Shown piece by piece: positions 46,187-54,877 of a stretch of DNA of 64,000 nt. The stretch comes from Bradyrhizobium sp. SZCCT0153 (GTDB lineage: Bacteria > Pseudomonadota > Alphaproteobacteria > Rhizobiales > Xanthobacteraceae), in NCBI RefSeq assembly GCF_018129995.1, contig NZ_JAFCKS010000010.1, forward strand, positions 124,001 through 188,000, written 5' to 3'. The notes below the pieces were generated by a model. That model was not told where the DNA came from. It was given only the letters and a program-made list of their open reading frames with translations, and did not search any database. The position numbers were made by a program, and so were the translations under genes. Position 1 is the first letter of the stretch. Each line of letters begins with the position of its first letter.

Positions 46187-46783
46187 ATGGCTTCATCTTC
46201 TTCGAGTGAAACGACCGAGCTGCGCCGGACGACGTCGCTACGCGCGCAGAATCCGGAAGTCTACTATTCCAATGACGCCATCGTCACTGCGGACGACGCG
46301 ACGATCAGCGAGCTGAAACGCATCGCCGCAGGCAATCCGCGTTTGCGCAGCCGGCTATGCACGCATCCGGATCCATCGTCCGGCCTTCATGAGATGCTGA
46401 TCGTGCATCATCGCGAGGCCTATGTTCGACCCCACATGCACCTGGGCAAGCCGGAGTCGTTTTATGTAATGGAAGGAACCGCGCAGGCGGTAATCTTCGA
46501 AGACGATGGCCGCATTCGCGACGTGTTCGAGATGGCGCCCTACGGACAAGGCTCCCTCTGCTACTACCGGATGCCCGAAAAGGTGTTCCATTCGCTTCTG
46601 ATCACCTCGGAATGGCTGGTGTTTCACGAAACCACCGCTGGCCCGTTCGATCCGTCTCGCACGGCCTTTCCCGACTGGGCCCCTGATGGCAGCGATGCCT
46701 CAGAGGTCCACGAATACGTGGCGAGGATCGCCATGCTTGCCGCCGGGCATCGAGCCGGGCAAGGCAAGGTTCTGCGAGCGTGA
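46187..46783 (+). CDS. WbuC-family cupin metalloprotein
   Basis: The product (198 aa from the ATG at 46187; a GTG at 46178 is an alternative) has a cupin core with the metal-binding set PHMHLGKPESFYVMEGTAQA near residues 85-104 and a C-terminal His in VFHSLLITSEWLVFHETTAG. WbuC-type cupins are common in O-antigen clusters and are thought to be sugar-modifying or isomerising enzymes, though their reactions are poorly known. It continues the oxygenase/LIC12192 operon, and its stop overlaps the next start (GTGA). Confidence 0.82.
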   Translation: MASSSSSETTELRRTTSLRAQNPEVYYSNDAIVTADDATISELKRIAAGNPRLRSRLCTHPDPSSGLHEMLIVHHREAYVRPHMHLGKPESFYVMEGTAQAVIFEDDGRIRDVFEMAPYGQGSLCYYRMPEKVFHSLLITSEWLVFHETTAGPFDPSRTAFPDWAPDGSDASEVHEYVARIAMLAAGHRAGQGKVLRA

Positions 46784-48537
46784 GCGTCTTTGCCGGTTTC
46801 GATGATTTTCGCATGAAGACTGCCTCGAAAGCAGCAGCTCACCGTTCCTGGAGACGGCCAGGCATTGCCTATGTCTACCTGGCAATGGCACTGGCGATCG
46901 CCGCGAGCGTGCCTGCGCTGTTCGCGCGCCAGGTCTTCGGCGACGACTGGACCGTCTACTACATCTATTGGACCCAAGGCGCAGTCGGTCTTGCGCGCCT
47001 GCTATGGGAGGCAGCCCATGCCGGCTTTGCCATCCCCATGACCGTGTCTGTTGCGCTTTTGCCCGACATGCCCGATCTCGCCGCGCGGCTCGCCGGACTG
47101 GGTTGCCATATCGTGAACGGCATATTGCTTTACGCCGTTCTCTCACGATCACCGCATACAAGGCGGATCAGGGACCTCGTCACGGCGCTGTTCCTGCTCA
47201 GCCCATTCTATGCAATTCGCCTGACGCAAAACGCGGTCTATGACTTCTTTCTCCTGTTCTATTTGCTGTCCTACGAGTTGAGCTACTCGAAGGTCCGGGC
47301 GCTCCGATGGACGGCGCCGTTCAGCCTGCTCTTCGCATTGTCCCTCGAGACACTGATCGCCCTCGAGCCGCTCCGCATCGTGCTGGCGCGGTCCCCGACC
47401 GAACGTTGGACGCAGACGCTCGCACGTCTTGTTCCGTTCTGGCTGGCCATCGCGGTCATGATCGTGCTGCGGCTGACAATTCTGGGAAAGAGCGGTCACT
47501 ACGCCGGGCAGTATGGTTTCACGCCTGACATTGCCGTCATCAGCCAGGCACTGGCTACCCATCTGCTGGCCTTCCCGCGCGGCCTCGCCTACGCATACTC
47601 CCAAGGCTTCAAGCTTCTCGGCCGCCCCGTTTCGACCATGCTGACATTCGCAGCGATCGCCGTATTCGTCCTGTTCTCATCAGGCGCACTGCGGACGTCC
47701 TGGATGCTCAAGAGCCGCGCCTCGACCGGAAGCCTGCTGCTTTTGCTGCTGTTGGGAGCCGCAATGGCCGTCCTCGGCGCCATTCCCTACGCGCTTGCCG
47801 GGCTCTATGGCGACATGGGACGGGGCGAATCGAGACTGCTCTTTCCATCGCAATTCGGCATGTTGATCCTGATGGCCGCCATCATGCAGATGATTCCGAC
47901 ACCCCGTCTTCGTACGGCGGCCGCTGGTGGCGTGATCACAATTTTCGCACTTTCGTTGGTGCACGATTCCAAATGGCTGCTGTACGACGGGCTGGTCACC
48001 GGTGACATGCAGCGGCAAGTCCGTGCAGCCTTGCTGGCGGATCCCGAGCCCAAGGTCGTGAAGCTCCTGATCTCGGACAGTTACGGCATTCCATTCCGCG
48101 CGCGGTGCCTTGCGGCAAATGACATGAATGTCGCACAAGCGACGCTGCGTGACGAAGGTCGAGGACGATCGTTTGTCTACACCGACTTTTGCGGGGATCT
48201 TACTTCAGGGGCCGCCTCGCGCGGCCGCTGCTCGATTTCCTACCTCGAATTCTTTCCTTGCCCACAACGCCAGGAGACCTGGCGTTATCGCGCCGCGCCC
48301 GCGATTCCGCCGCTCAATGACATGAGCTTGTTCGAGATCCTGAGGGAGGTCCTCGAGGATGCTCCTTCAGCCACCGGAGGCCGTGGGGAGCTCATGCAAT
48401 TGAAGGATGGCGAGCCGACGCCCCTGGCGAGAGCGGAGTATCGGCCGCCGTGCCAACGGCCTGGCGTCCGTGGGGCGGCTTGGCTCCTAGCCCTGCCGTC
48501 ACCCGCATGCGATGAAGCATCTCCGGGAGTTCAGTAG
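46780..48537 (+). CDS. polytopic GT-C-like membrane protein
   Basis: The 585-aa product starts at a GTG overlapping the cupin stop; an ATG at 46813 is an alternative. After one membrane helix comes FARQVFGDDWTVYYIYWTQG, an acidic pair in the first outer loop as in GT-C glycosyltransferases. About ten more helices follow, then a C-terminal outer part of about 150 residues with several Cys (CLAANDMN, YTDFCGD, RGRCSISYLEFFPCP). It shares this layout, and the N-terminal DDW, with the protein at 51008. A periplasm-facing sugar transferase using a lipid-linked donor is the likeliest role. Confidence 0.65.
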   Translation: MSVFAGFDDFRMKTASKAAAHRSWRRPGIAYVYLAMALAIAASVPALFARQVFGDDWTVYYIYWTQGAVGLARLLWEAAHAGFAIPMTVSVALLPDMPDLAARLAGLGCHIVNGILLYAVLSRSPHTRRIRDLVTALFLLSPFYAIRLTQNAVYDFFLLFYLLSYELSYSKVRALRWTAPFSLLFALSLETLIALEPLRIVLARSPTERWTQTLARLVPFWLAIAVMIVLRLTILGKSGHYAGQYGFTPDIAVISQALATHLLAFPRGLAYAYSQGFKLLGRPVSTMLTFAAIAVFVLFSSGALRTSWMLKSRASTGSLLLLLLLGAAMAVLGAIPYALAGLYGDMGRGESRLLFPSQFGMLILMAAIMQMIPTPRLRTAAAGGVITIFALSLVHDSKWLLYDGLVTGDMQRQVRAALLADPEPKVVKLLISDSYGIPFRARCLAANDMNVAQATLRDEGRGRSFVYTDFCGDLTSGAASRGRCSISYLEFFPCPQRQETWRYRAAPAIPPLNDMSLFEILREVLEDAPSATGGRGELMQLKDGEPTPLARAEYRPPCQRPGVRGAAWLLALPSPACDEASPGVQ

Positions 48538-48600
48538 AACGTCCAGATCGAACCTGGACCCGGGCCCGGCAACTTAAGAATTGTGACGCAGCCTGCGGCG

Positions 48601-48606
48601 CTATAT
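48601..48606 (+). promoter_or_regulatory. possible -10 box upstream of 48775
   Basis: CTATAT at 48601-48606 is an exact match to the alphaproteobacterial -10, but the only -35-like sequence (TTGTGA, 48581-48586) is 14 bp away, too close. The remaining part of the 237-bp spacer has a small 6-bp hairpin (48541-48546 with 48554-48559) after the preceding gene. Confidence 0.25.
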
Positions 48607-48774
48607 AGGCTTCAGCGACGCCGCGTGTGTTTTGGCGCCGATGTTCGCCCGTCATTCCGCAAAGAGCCCGAACAGTGACCGACTCTTGCCGCCTCAGCCC
48701 TTCGACCGATCCGTGGCCGGTCATTGACCTCTCGAGCGAATTCGGTCGGCGCGCGACAGCCACAGGGGCGCAGC

Positions 48775-49980
48775 ATGGCTGAGGACAAGCTTTTCAACTA
48801 TTACGAACGTCAAAACATCCTGCCGACGTTCGCGAATTTCAAGTCACCCGGCGAACTCGATGCCTATGCCCGTGCGCGCCGCGAGCTGTTTTCGGACAAG
48901 CTGGTGTTGCCGCCACGCCTGTTCCGTGACGCCGAGGTCCTCGAGTTCGGTCCGGATTCCGGCGAGAACGCCCTGGTGTTTGCCGGCTGGGGCGCAAACA
49001 TGACGCTCGCCGAACCGAACCGGCAGGCCCACGCGCGGATTCAGGCCTATTTCTCGCATTTCGGGCAGACCGCCCGCCTTCGCGAGCTGGCATCGTCAGA
49101 TGTCGAAGGATTTGGGAGCGATCGCCGCTTCGACGTGGTCGATGCCGAAGGCTTCATCTACACGATCCAGCCGAGCGCGACCTGGCTTCGCATTTTCCAT
49201 CGCCTGCTCAATCCGGACGGATATGCCATCGTTTCGTATTACGAGCGCTACGGCGGCTTCTTCGAACTCGCGCTCAAGGCCATCCATGCGGCCGGCAAGG
49301 CCCTGTCGGAACGTCCAGCGCTGGAAACGGCGAAGCTGCTGTACGAGGCGAAATGGAACAGCATTCCGCACACCCGCAGCTTCGAATCCTGGCTGATGGA
49401 CGTGCTCGAAAATCCCTTCGTCCGACGCCGGTATTTCCTCGATGCCGTGGAATTGTGCACGTCGGCGCATGAACTGGGGTTCGACATCCATTCGGCATGG
49501 CCGTCGTACCACGACAATGTTGACGTCTACTGGCACAGGAAGGTCCTGTCCTCCGACGAAAAGCTGCGTCGCTCCGTGCGCCATCTCGAGCGGAGCCGAC
49601 TGAGCTTCCTCGGCGGACGAAAGCTCTATCTAGTCGGCAAGTCCGACGCGGTGAGCACGATCACGACCTTGATCGAAGGTCTGCTCGTCGACGTCGACAG
49701 GCTGATCGACGACCCCTTCGGAGACAGCCTTCCCCGTGTGATCTCGAGCCTCGCCGAATTGCGCGACACAGCGCGCGCGACCGAGATCTTCGCTGACGAA
49801 GCTGCCGACATCGCAGCAATCAACGCGACGCTCGACAGTTTCCATCGCATCTTCAGCGCGATCGGACAGCGCGATTTTTCCGCGGTCACGGCCCTCACCC
49901 GAACTGAAGCGGCGTTCATCAACACCTGGGGACAGCCGACGCACTTCCTCGTCGTTCGCAAGCGTTTCGAGGAAGAGTAG
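48775..49980 (+). CDS. SAM-dependent methyltransferase
   Basis: The 401-aa product (ATG 48775, preceded by aggggc) has a class I SAM-binding motif, EVLEFGPDSGENALVFAGWG near residues 56-75, followed by MTLAEPNRQAHARI and a RFDVVDAEGFIYTI strand. The second half, from about residue 215, matches nothing I can name and contains an IINxLxEGxLxDVD-like helical region. It is 3 bp upstream of the Gfo/Idh/MocA dehydrogenase and probably modifies the same sugar, by O- or C-methylation. Confidence 0.78.
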   Translation: MAEDKLFNYYERQNILPTFANFKSPGELDAYARARRELFSDKLVLPPRLFRDAEVLEFGPDSGENALVFAGWGANMTLAEPNRQAHARIQAYFSHFGQTARLRELASSDVEGFGSDRRFDVVDAEGFIYTIQPSATWLRIFHRLLNPDGYAIVSYYERYGGFFELALKAIHAAGKALSERPALETAKLLYEAKWNSIPHTRSFESWLMDVLENPFVRRRYFLDAVELCTSAHELGFDIHSAWPSYHDNVDVYWHRKVLSSDEKLRRSVRHLERSRLSFLGGRKLYLVGKSDAVSTITTLIEGLLVDVDRLIDDPFGDSLPRVISSLAELRDTARATEIFADEAADIAAINATLDSFHRIFSAIGQRDFSAVTALTRTEAAFINTWGQPTHFLVVRKRFEEE

Positions 49981-49983
49981 CAA

Positions 49984-51018
49984 GTGCGTCCTGGCATTGG
50001 CATCATCGGGACCGGCATGGTCGGCCAGATGTGCCATCTTGCCAATTTCGTTGCCAATCCCGCTTGCCGCGTGGTCGCGATCGCCGATCTCCGACCGGAT
50101 CTCGCTGCCGCGGCGGCGCAAAAATTCGGCGTCACACGAGTCTACGCCACACACCGGGAACTGCTTGCCGACAACGAAATATCCGGCGTGGTCGTGGTGA
50201 CGAAACGCCGGGCCACGGGCCCGATCGTCCTGGATGCGCTGAACGCCGGACGGCACGTGCTGTCGGAGAAGCCGATGGCCTACACGACGGCCCAGGCAAG
50301 CACGCTCGTCGCGGCTGCCCGGCGGCAGAGCCTTGTCTACAGCATCGGCTACATGAAGCGCCACGACGCCGGCGTGGCGCGCGCGCTGGCCGAGCTGGCG
50401 CGCATTCGAAGCGAAGGGACGCTCGGACGCATGATCGGCGCGCGAGGCTGGTGCTTCGCCGGTAACACCGGCGGATCGCGCGAGACCTTCGTCATGACCG
50501 GCGAAACCCGGCCCGACGGGCTCGAGCTCTGGCAGGACGGTCCGGACTGGATGCCGATCGCGAGGCGGCCGGGCTACGACAACTTTCTGAACGTCTTCAG
50601 CCACATCATCAATCTGGCGCGCCATATGCTCGGGCCTTCGCCCGCTGTCGCCGAAAGCAGTGTCGAAGTCTCCGGCGCCGCGCGCCTCACTCTCGACTTC
50701 GACGGCGTCGGCTGCGTGCTGGAACTTGCAAATGGATCGGAGGGCGCCTGGCGCGAAGGACTGACGATCAACTTCGAGCGCGGCGCCGTGACCATCGAAC
50801 TGCCGGCTCCCTTTGCCGGGGAAGAGGCGCAGATCATCCTCGACTGCGATGGTCGTCTCACCCGGCTGCCGCGCGAAAAGAGTTGGGCCTTTCGACGTCA
50901 GGCCGATGCATTCGTCTCCGATATCATCGAACGAAAGGCTCCCCTGGCGTCCGGCGAGGATTCGATCGTCGACATTGCACTGGCAGAGGCGGTCTGGAAG
51001 CGGCAGGTCACTGGCTAG
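49984..51018 (+). CDS. Gfo/Idh/MocA-family oxidoreductase
   Basis: The family uses NAD(P) on sugars, NDP-sugars or inositols. The 344-aa product starts at a GTG with a ggaagag ribosome site. It has the Rossmann motif GIGIIGTGMVGQMCHLANFV, the conserved HVLSEKPMAY (EKP motif) near residue 94, and a substrate domain with ARNM-equivalent helix region DNFLNVFSHIINLARHMLG. It follows the methyltransferase by 3 bp and overlaps the convergent gene at 51008 by 11 bp. Substrate unknown; a keto-sugar intermediate is likely. Confidence 0.88.
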   Translation: MRPGIGIIGTGMVGQMCHLANFVANPACRVVAIADLRPDLAAAAAQKFGVTRVYATHRELLADNEISGVVVVTKRRATGPIVLDALNAGRHVLSEKPMAYTTAQASTLVAAARRQSLVYSIGYMKRHDAGVARALAELARIRSEGTLGRMIGARGWCFAGNTGGSRETFVMTGETRPDGLELWQDGPDWMPIARRPGYDNFLNVFSHIINLARHMLGPSPAVAESSVEVSGAARLTLDFDGVGCVLELANGSEGAWREGLTINFERGAVTIELPAPFAGEEAQIILDCDGRLTRLPREKSWAFRRQADAFVSDIIERKAPLASGEDSIVDIALAEAVWKRQVTG

Positions 51019-52690
51019 GCTTCGCGCCTTCGATCGGCAGGATGCCGGCGATCGGCCCAACGTCGATCGTGACCTGCGCGAGTTGATCCAGGAACTGCGA
51101 TACATCGCAGCGCGCAAGCAGCCGGCAGGCGTAATATCTCCGAGCCAGCACCATGTTCGGCGCGGCGGCGGGGCCAGGCTGCAATGAGATCGTCGCCTGC
51201 CGTCCCGACGGATCGAAATGGCGGAACGCGCTTCCGGGCGCCGTGCGCGCCTCTTCCATTTCCCGGAGGATCGACGGCCTCTCCGCACGCAGCGCGAAAC
51301 CGAAGAAGGGCTGATTGCCCCAAGCGAGCCGGAGGATGCCGCTGACCTCGGCGAGACCGAACGGCACGTGTCGCGACGGGAAATCGACGAAGCCGTCGTC
51401 GAGCGCGAAGACCGTCGCAGCCGGCTGGGTCCGGCTGGCGAGAGCGCGCGCCAGGGCCTCCTGCTTCAGTGTCCTCGCCTGCATGAAAATGTAGCCGTTC
51501 CACAGCATGCCGATCGACAGCATCGTTCCCAATCCGAACACGACTGCAAAGGCGAGGCCGGGACGGGTCCAACGTTCGGCCGCCCGCTTGAAGGCGAGCA
51601 GCGTCAGCGCCGACGGTAGGCCGAACATCAGGAGATGACGGCTCTCATAGAAATGCGATGTCGCAGGCCTCAGGCCGGCGATGAGATAGGGGAGCGACAA
51701 TGCCAGGAACAGAATTACGGCGAGCGCGAGCGGCAGGGCGTTCAAGCTCCGACAGCCGGTCGGCTCTGTGTCGGAGCGAAGCAGCATCAACGCGATGCCG
51801 ACGAGGACCGCGGCAAGGATGAAGAGCTTTGGGCTGTCGACCGCCGCGTGAAGGGTGTTGACGACGACGTCGGTGTAGCCGGTGGCAAAAAAGACCCTCC
51901 ACCCCTGCACCAATTCGCCCAGGTTCGGTAAATGGGCGTTGTAGTGCTGCGCATATACGCCGCTACGCTTGAACCAGACATTGAGCGCGCCCCAATAGAC
52001 CAGAGGCAGCACGACCAGTTCGGGATAAGCCACGGCGCAGCGCCAGGCCGCGCGCCATGTGCGGCGAACGAAGCCCTGCCCCGCGTCACAGGCCCGCCAA
52101 AAGGCAACGAAGAGACCGAACATCAGGAAGGCGTAGAGCACGATCGTCGAGTTCAATGCGAAGCTCAGCAGGAACACGAGCGCACACATCACGCGGAGCA
52201 GCAGGGATCGCAAGCCGCCGGCGCCATAGGCGAGACTGAGCAGCCACGCGCCGACGAACGACAGCCCAAAGCTCAGGACGTAGACCGCGTTCGCCTTGCC
52301 CGCCCAGAGCTGGTAGCCGGGATAGGTCCAGACGATCAATGCAACGCCGACGGCCTCGGCGCGGTCGAGCAGATTGAGCCGCGTGGCCGTCAGCACCAGG
52401 CATGTCGCGCCGAAGAGAATTCCGGCGATCGCCATCGATACCATCGCGACAACCGGAGCGCCCGTCCAATTCGCGAAGGTGTCGTAGCTGTAGAAAATCG
52501 GATGGCCGGCACCGGACAGCAGGAAATCGATGTCGATGACGAAATCAGGACGCGGCTTGAGCACCAGCCAGTCGTCCATGAAGAGACCGTCGTTCAGCAG
52601 CATAGGCGCGTGCGCAGCCAGCAACACCACGAGGAGGATTGCTATCGGGCGCAACAGCAAGGATTTGCCCGGACGGTGGAGGAAGGTCAT
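51008..52690 (-). CDS. polytopic GT-C-like membrane protein
   Basis: The product is 560 aa from the ATG at 52690 (a GTG at 52708 is possible). The first helix is followed by NDGLFMDDWLVLKPRPDFV, giving the acidic pair expected of GT-C glycosyltransferases, then about ten helices and a C-terminal outer segment of about 120 residues. The order of helices and the DDW motif match the protein at 46780, though sequence similarity by eye is low. It is transcribed toward the dehydrogenase and divergently from the small membrane-protein pair. Confidence 0.65.
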   Translation of the reverse strand: MTFLHRPGKSLLLRPIAILLVVLLAAHAPMLLNDGLFMDDWLVLKPRPDFVIDIDFLLSGAGHPIFYSYDTFANWTGAPVVAMVSMAIAGILFGATCLVLTATRLNLLDRAEAVGVALIVWTYPGYQLWAGKANAVYVLSFGLSFVGAWLLSLAYGAGGLRSLLLRVMCALVFLLSFALNSTIVLYAFLMFGLFVAFWRACDAGQGFVRRTWRAAWRCAVAYPELVVLPLVYWGALNVWFKRSGVYAQHYNAHLPNLGELVQGWRVFFATGYTDVVVNTLHAAVDSPKLFILAAVLVGIALMLLRSDTEPTGCRSLNALPLALAVILFLALSLPYLIAGLRPATSHFYESRHLLMFGLPSALTLLAFKRAAERWTRPGLAFAVVFGLGTMLSIGMLWNGYIFMQARTLKQEALARALASRTQPAATVFALDDGFVDFPSRHVPFGLAEVSGILRLAWGNQPFFGFALRAERPSILREMEEARTAPGSAFRHFDPSGRQATISLQPGPAAAPNMVLARRYYACRLLARCDVSQFLDQLAQVTIDVGPIAGILPIEGAKPSQ

Positions 52691-52747
52691 CGGGCGTAGA
52701 TTTCGCACGCTTGCCAGAGCCCCGCAAGGGAGCGAAGCCGGCCTCCC

Positions 52748-52776
52748 TTGACCGGAAAAATCCGACCACCTATAGA
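52748..52776 (+). promoter_or_regulatory. strong sigma-70 promoter for the 52826-54742 operon
   Basis: TTGACC (52748-52753) and TATAGA (52771-52776) are separated by exactly 17 bp, the clearest housekeeping promoter in the island. A small perfect inverted repeat (agact 52774-52778 with agtct 52783-52787) covers the expected start point. It would give a 5' leader of about 43 nt and shows that the open frame before 52826 is not coding. Confidence 0.7.
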
Positions 52777-52825
52777 CTTTTCAGTCTGGATCGGCCTGAG
52801 AGGCAACCGGGGCGATTTTCCGCAA

Positions 52826-53326
52826 ATGAACATGCTTCCGGGTCCCACGCAGATCGCTGCGATTTGTCTCAGTGCCGCGCTTCCGCTGCTTTTGATGTGC
52901 TATGCGCGGATCATTCGCGGATCTGGCCGTCGCTTTCGGCTGGGATGCGTGAGCGTGGTCGTTCTCTTTGTCATCGCCTGCATCGCGATTCCGGGTCAAC
53001 GAAATCTTGACGACGTGCTCGGCGGTCTCTTCCTGCTGGCGACGGCAATCATGCTTTGCTACGTTCTGTTCAGCCTGCTGGCCTGGGGTTTCACGCTGAC
53101 GCTGCTCACGTCACTGGTCCAGGCCGGGCGCCCCCTCACCTCGGAGCAATGGGCCGCGGCCTACATGCAGGGCGGCGACATCGGGACCTTCGCGCACAAT
53201 CGACTGAAGCTCCTGACCGGTTCGGGACTGGTGATGACGACCGATGACAAGCTGGCGCCGACGGCCAAGGGGTTGGCGGTGACTTATCTCGTCAAGCTGG
53301 TTCGCTTGTCGACCGGCCTTGGGTGA
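52826..53326 (+). CDS. small membrane protein with C-terminal soluble domain, unknown
   Basis: The 166-aa product has three hydrophobic helices (about residues 8-25, 36-54 and 62-92) and a soluble C-terminal part of about 65 residues (AHNRLKLLTGSGLVMTTDDK, then LAPTAKGLAVTYLVKLVRL) that looks like a small winged-helix fold. It is followed by a gene for a protein of the same layout. I know no function. The conserved pairing ahead of a GT2 glycosyltransferase suggests a scaffold or partner for sugar transfer at the membrane. Confidence 0.7.
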   Translation: MNMLPGPTQIAAICLSAALPLLLMCYARIIRGSGRRFRLGCVSVVVLFVIACIAIPGQRNLDDVLGGLFLLATAIMLCYVLFSLLAWGFTLTLLTSLVQAGRPLTSEQWAAAYMQGGDIGTFAHNRLKLLTGSGLVMTTDDKLAPTAKGLAVTYLVKLVRLSTGLG

Positions 53327-53333
53327 ATTTTCG

Positions 53334-53840
53334 ATGTCCTTTGCTGTCGGGTTCATCGCCGCCATCGCCTTCGCCCTGCTGGCACCAGTCCTGCAATTCA
53401 TGGCCCGCGCTTTCGCGTGGTCGATTGCGCCGGTGATCCTGCTCGCAATCGGTGCAATCGTCTCACATGGTTTCGGCGTCGTACTCGGCGTTTTGATCGT
53501 CCCGCAATTCCGGTATTGGGACGCCGCCTCGATTTTCGCGTTTTGCGTCATGGGCTATGTTTTCGCCTTTGGGGCGGTGTACAAGTCGGTTTCGCTGGAG
53601 ATCCTGCTGAGCCTCGTCGACCGGCCGGAGCGGACCGCCCCGCTATCCGAGGTCGTCGAACGCCAGGTTCCACATCTGTTCCAGGGACGAGCTAAGATTC
53701 TTGTCGATGGCGGGCTGGTCGAACAGGTCGACTCGCGCTTTGCCGCGACTGCGGCCGGCCGGAACATGGCAGGCCGCATCGGTCGTTTGCGCCGATTCTT
53801 CGGCATTGGAGACACGGGCCTCTACGACTTTATCGATTAG
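53334..53840 (+). CDS. small membrane protein, second of a similar pair, unknown
   Basis: I use the ATG at 53334, with gggtga just upstream (168 aa); it starts 7 bp after the previous stop. Three hydrophobic helices (about residues 5-30, 32-56 and 64-88) precede a soluble part with SLEILLSLVDRPERTAPLSE and LVDGGLVEQVDSRFAATAAG that again looks winged-helix-like. The match to its neighbour in size, topology and the LxxxGLVxxxxxxxxxTxxG pattern suggests an old duplication. Function unknown. Confidence 0.7.
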   Translation: MSFAVGFIAAIAFALLAPVLQFMARAFAWSIAPVILLAIGAIVSHGFGVVLGVLIVPQFRYWDAASIFAFCVMGYVFAFGAVYKSVSLEILLSLVDRPERTAPLSEVVERQVPHLFQGRAKILVDGGLVEQVDSRFAATAAGRNMAGRIGRLRRFFGIGDTGLYDFID

Positions 53841-53980
53841 TTGCCTTGAGGACACGCCCCCGCCCAATTGTGACAGTTCCGCAGACCGGTGTGTCGGCGC
53901 GATGTTGTTCGGTCGGCGCGGATGACTTAGAGTTGCATCCGGTTTCAACCGTACAGAGTGGCCGGAAACGGCAGTATCCG

Positions 53981-54742
53981 ATGACATCTCCCAAGGCCGC
54001 CAAAAAGCTGACCATCGTCATTCCGGCATTGAACGAGCAGGACAAGATCGCCGACACCATCGACGGCGTCTTGCCGCTGGCCCGCGAGCTGCTCGACGAT
54101 TTCGAGATCTTCCTGATCGACGATGGCAGCGATGACGCGACCGGCGCGATCATGGACGACTACGCGACCAGGGATTCGCGGATCATCGTGCGGCATCACG
54201 CGGAACGGCGCGGCGTCGGCGCTGGCTTCAAATACGCGCTGTCCCATGCGAAGTTCGATGCCATCACGCTGATCCCCGGCGATCACGCCTTTCAGGACGA
54301 AGGCATCGCCAGGATGTTCAAGGCGGCGGGCGCCGCCGACATTGTGATCACCTACCGCGACAATCAATCGGACCGTTCCGTCAATCGCTCGATCCAGTCG
54401 CATTCGCTGCGGTTCATCCTCAATTGCCTGTTCGGCTTCTGGTTGTCCGACTACCACAGCATGATCATCTACCCCGTGAAATGGCTGCGCCAGATCGCGG
54501 TGGACGTCGACGGCTACGGCTACCAGATCTGCTCCCTGATCTCGCTGCTCCAGCTCGGCCTCACCCACGTCCAGGTGCCCGTGAGCCTGAATGCGGAGCT
54601 GAAGGGATCATCGCGCGCGCTGCGTCCGCACACCTATCTGCAGCTCGGCCAGACCATCCTTTCGCTGCTTCGCCGCGTGCCGATCCGCAACATTGATCTC
54701 AGCCAGGTGCCTTCGGACGCCGGGCGGACCGCTGCTCGCTGA
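53981..54742 (+). CDS. family 2 glycosyltransferase
   Basis: The start MTSPKAAKKLTIVIPALNEQ (ATG 53981) leads into the GT-A fold; the product is 253 aa. The nucleotide-binding Asp lie in FLIDDGSDDATG near residue 45 and the metal-binding position is in LIPGDHAFQDEG near residue 98. Hydrophobic segments near residues 150-170 and 195-215 suggest membrane association, as in dolichol- or undecaprenyl-phosphate sugar synthases. It could supply the lipid-linked sugar used by the GT-C-like proteins. It ends the 52826 operon. Confidence 0.85.
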   Translation: MTSPKAAKKLTIVIPALNEQDKIADTIDGVLPLARELLDDFEIFLIDDGSDDATGAIMDDYATRDSRIIVRHHAERRGVGAGFKYALSHAKFDAITLIPGDHAFQDEGIARMFKAAGAADIVITYRDNQSDRSVNRSIQSHSLRFILNCLFGFWLSDYHSMIIYPVKWLRQIAVDVDGYGYQICSLISLLQLGLTHVQVPVSLNAELKGSSRALRPHTYLQLGQTILSLLRRVPIRNIDLSQVPSDAGRTAAR

Positions 54743-54877
54743 GCGGCGGTCGAAGACCGCGCGCGCGACCATCGGGTCGCGACAGGTCTGTCTCAGGCCT
54801 TGAGGGCCTATCTCCGGGATTCAAGACGCGAGACCTTGTCCAGCCCGCCAGCAACTAATCTAACTATTTGATTTCGC

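Noticed and set aside
51645-52469. Minus-strand frames alternative to the GT-C-like gene (51645-51902, 52086-52469)
   Set aside because: They are out-of-frame shadows of the hydrophobic gene at 51008-52690.
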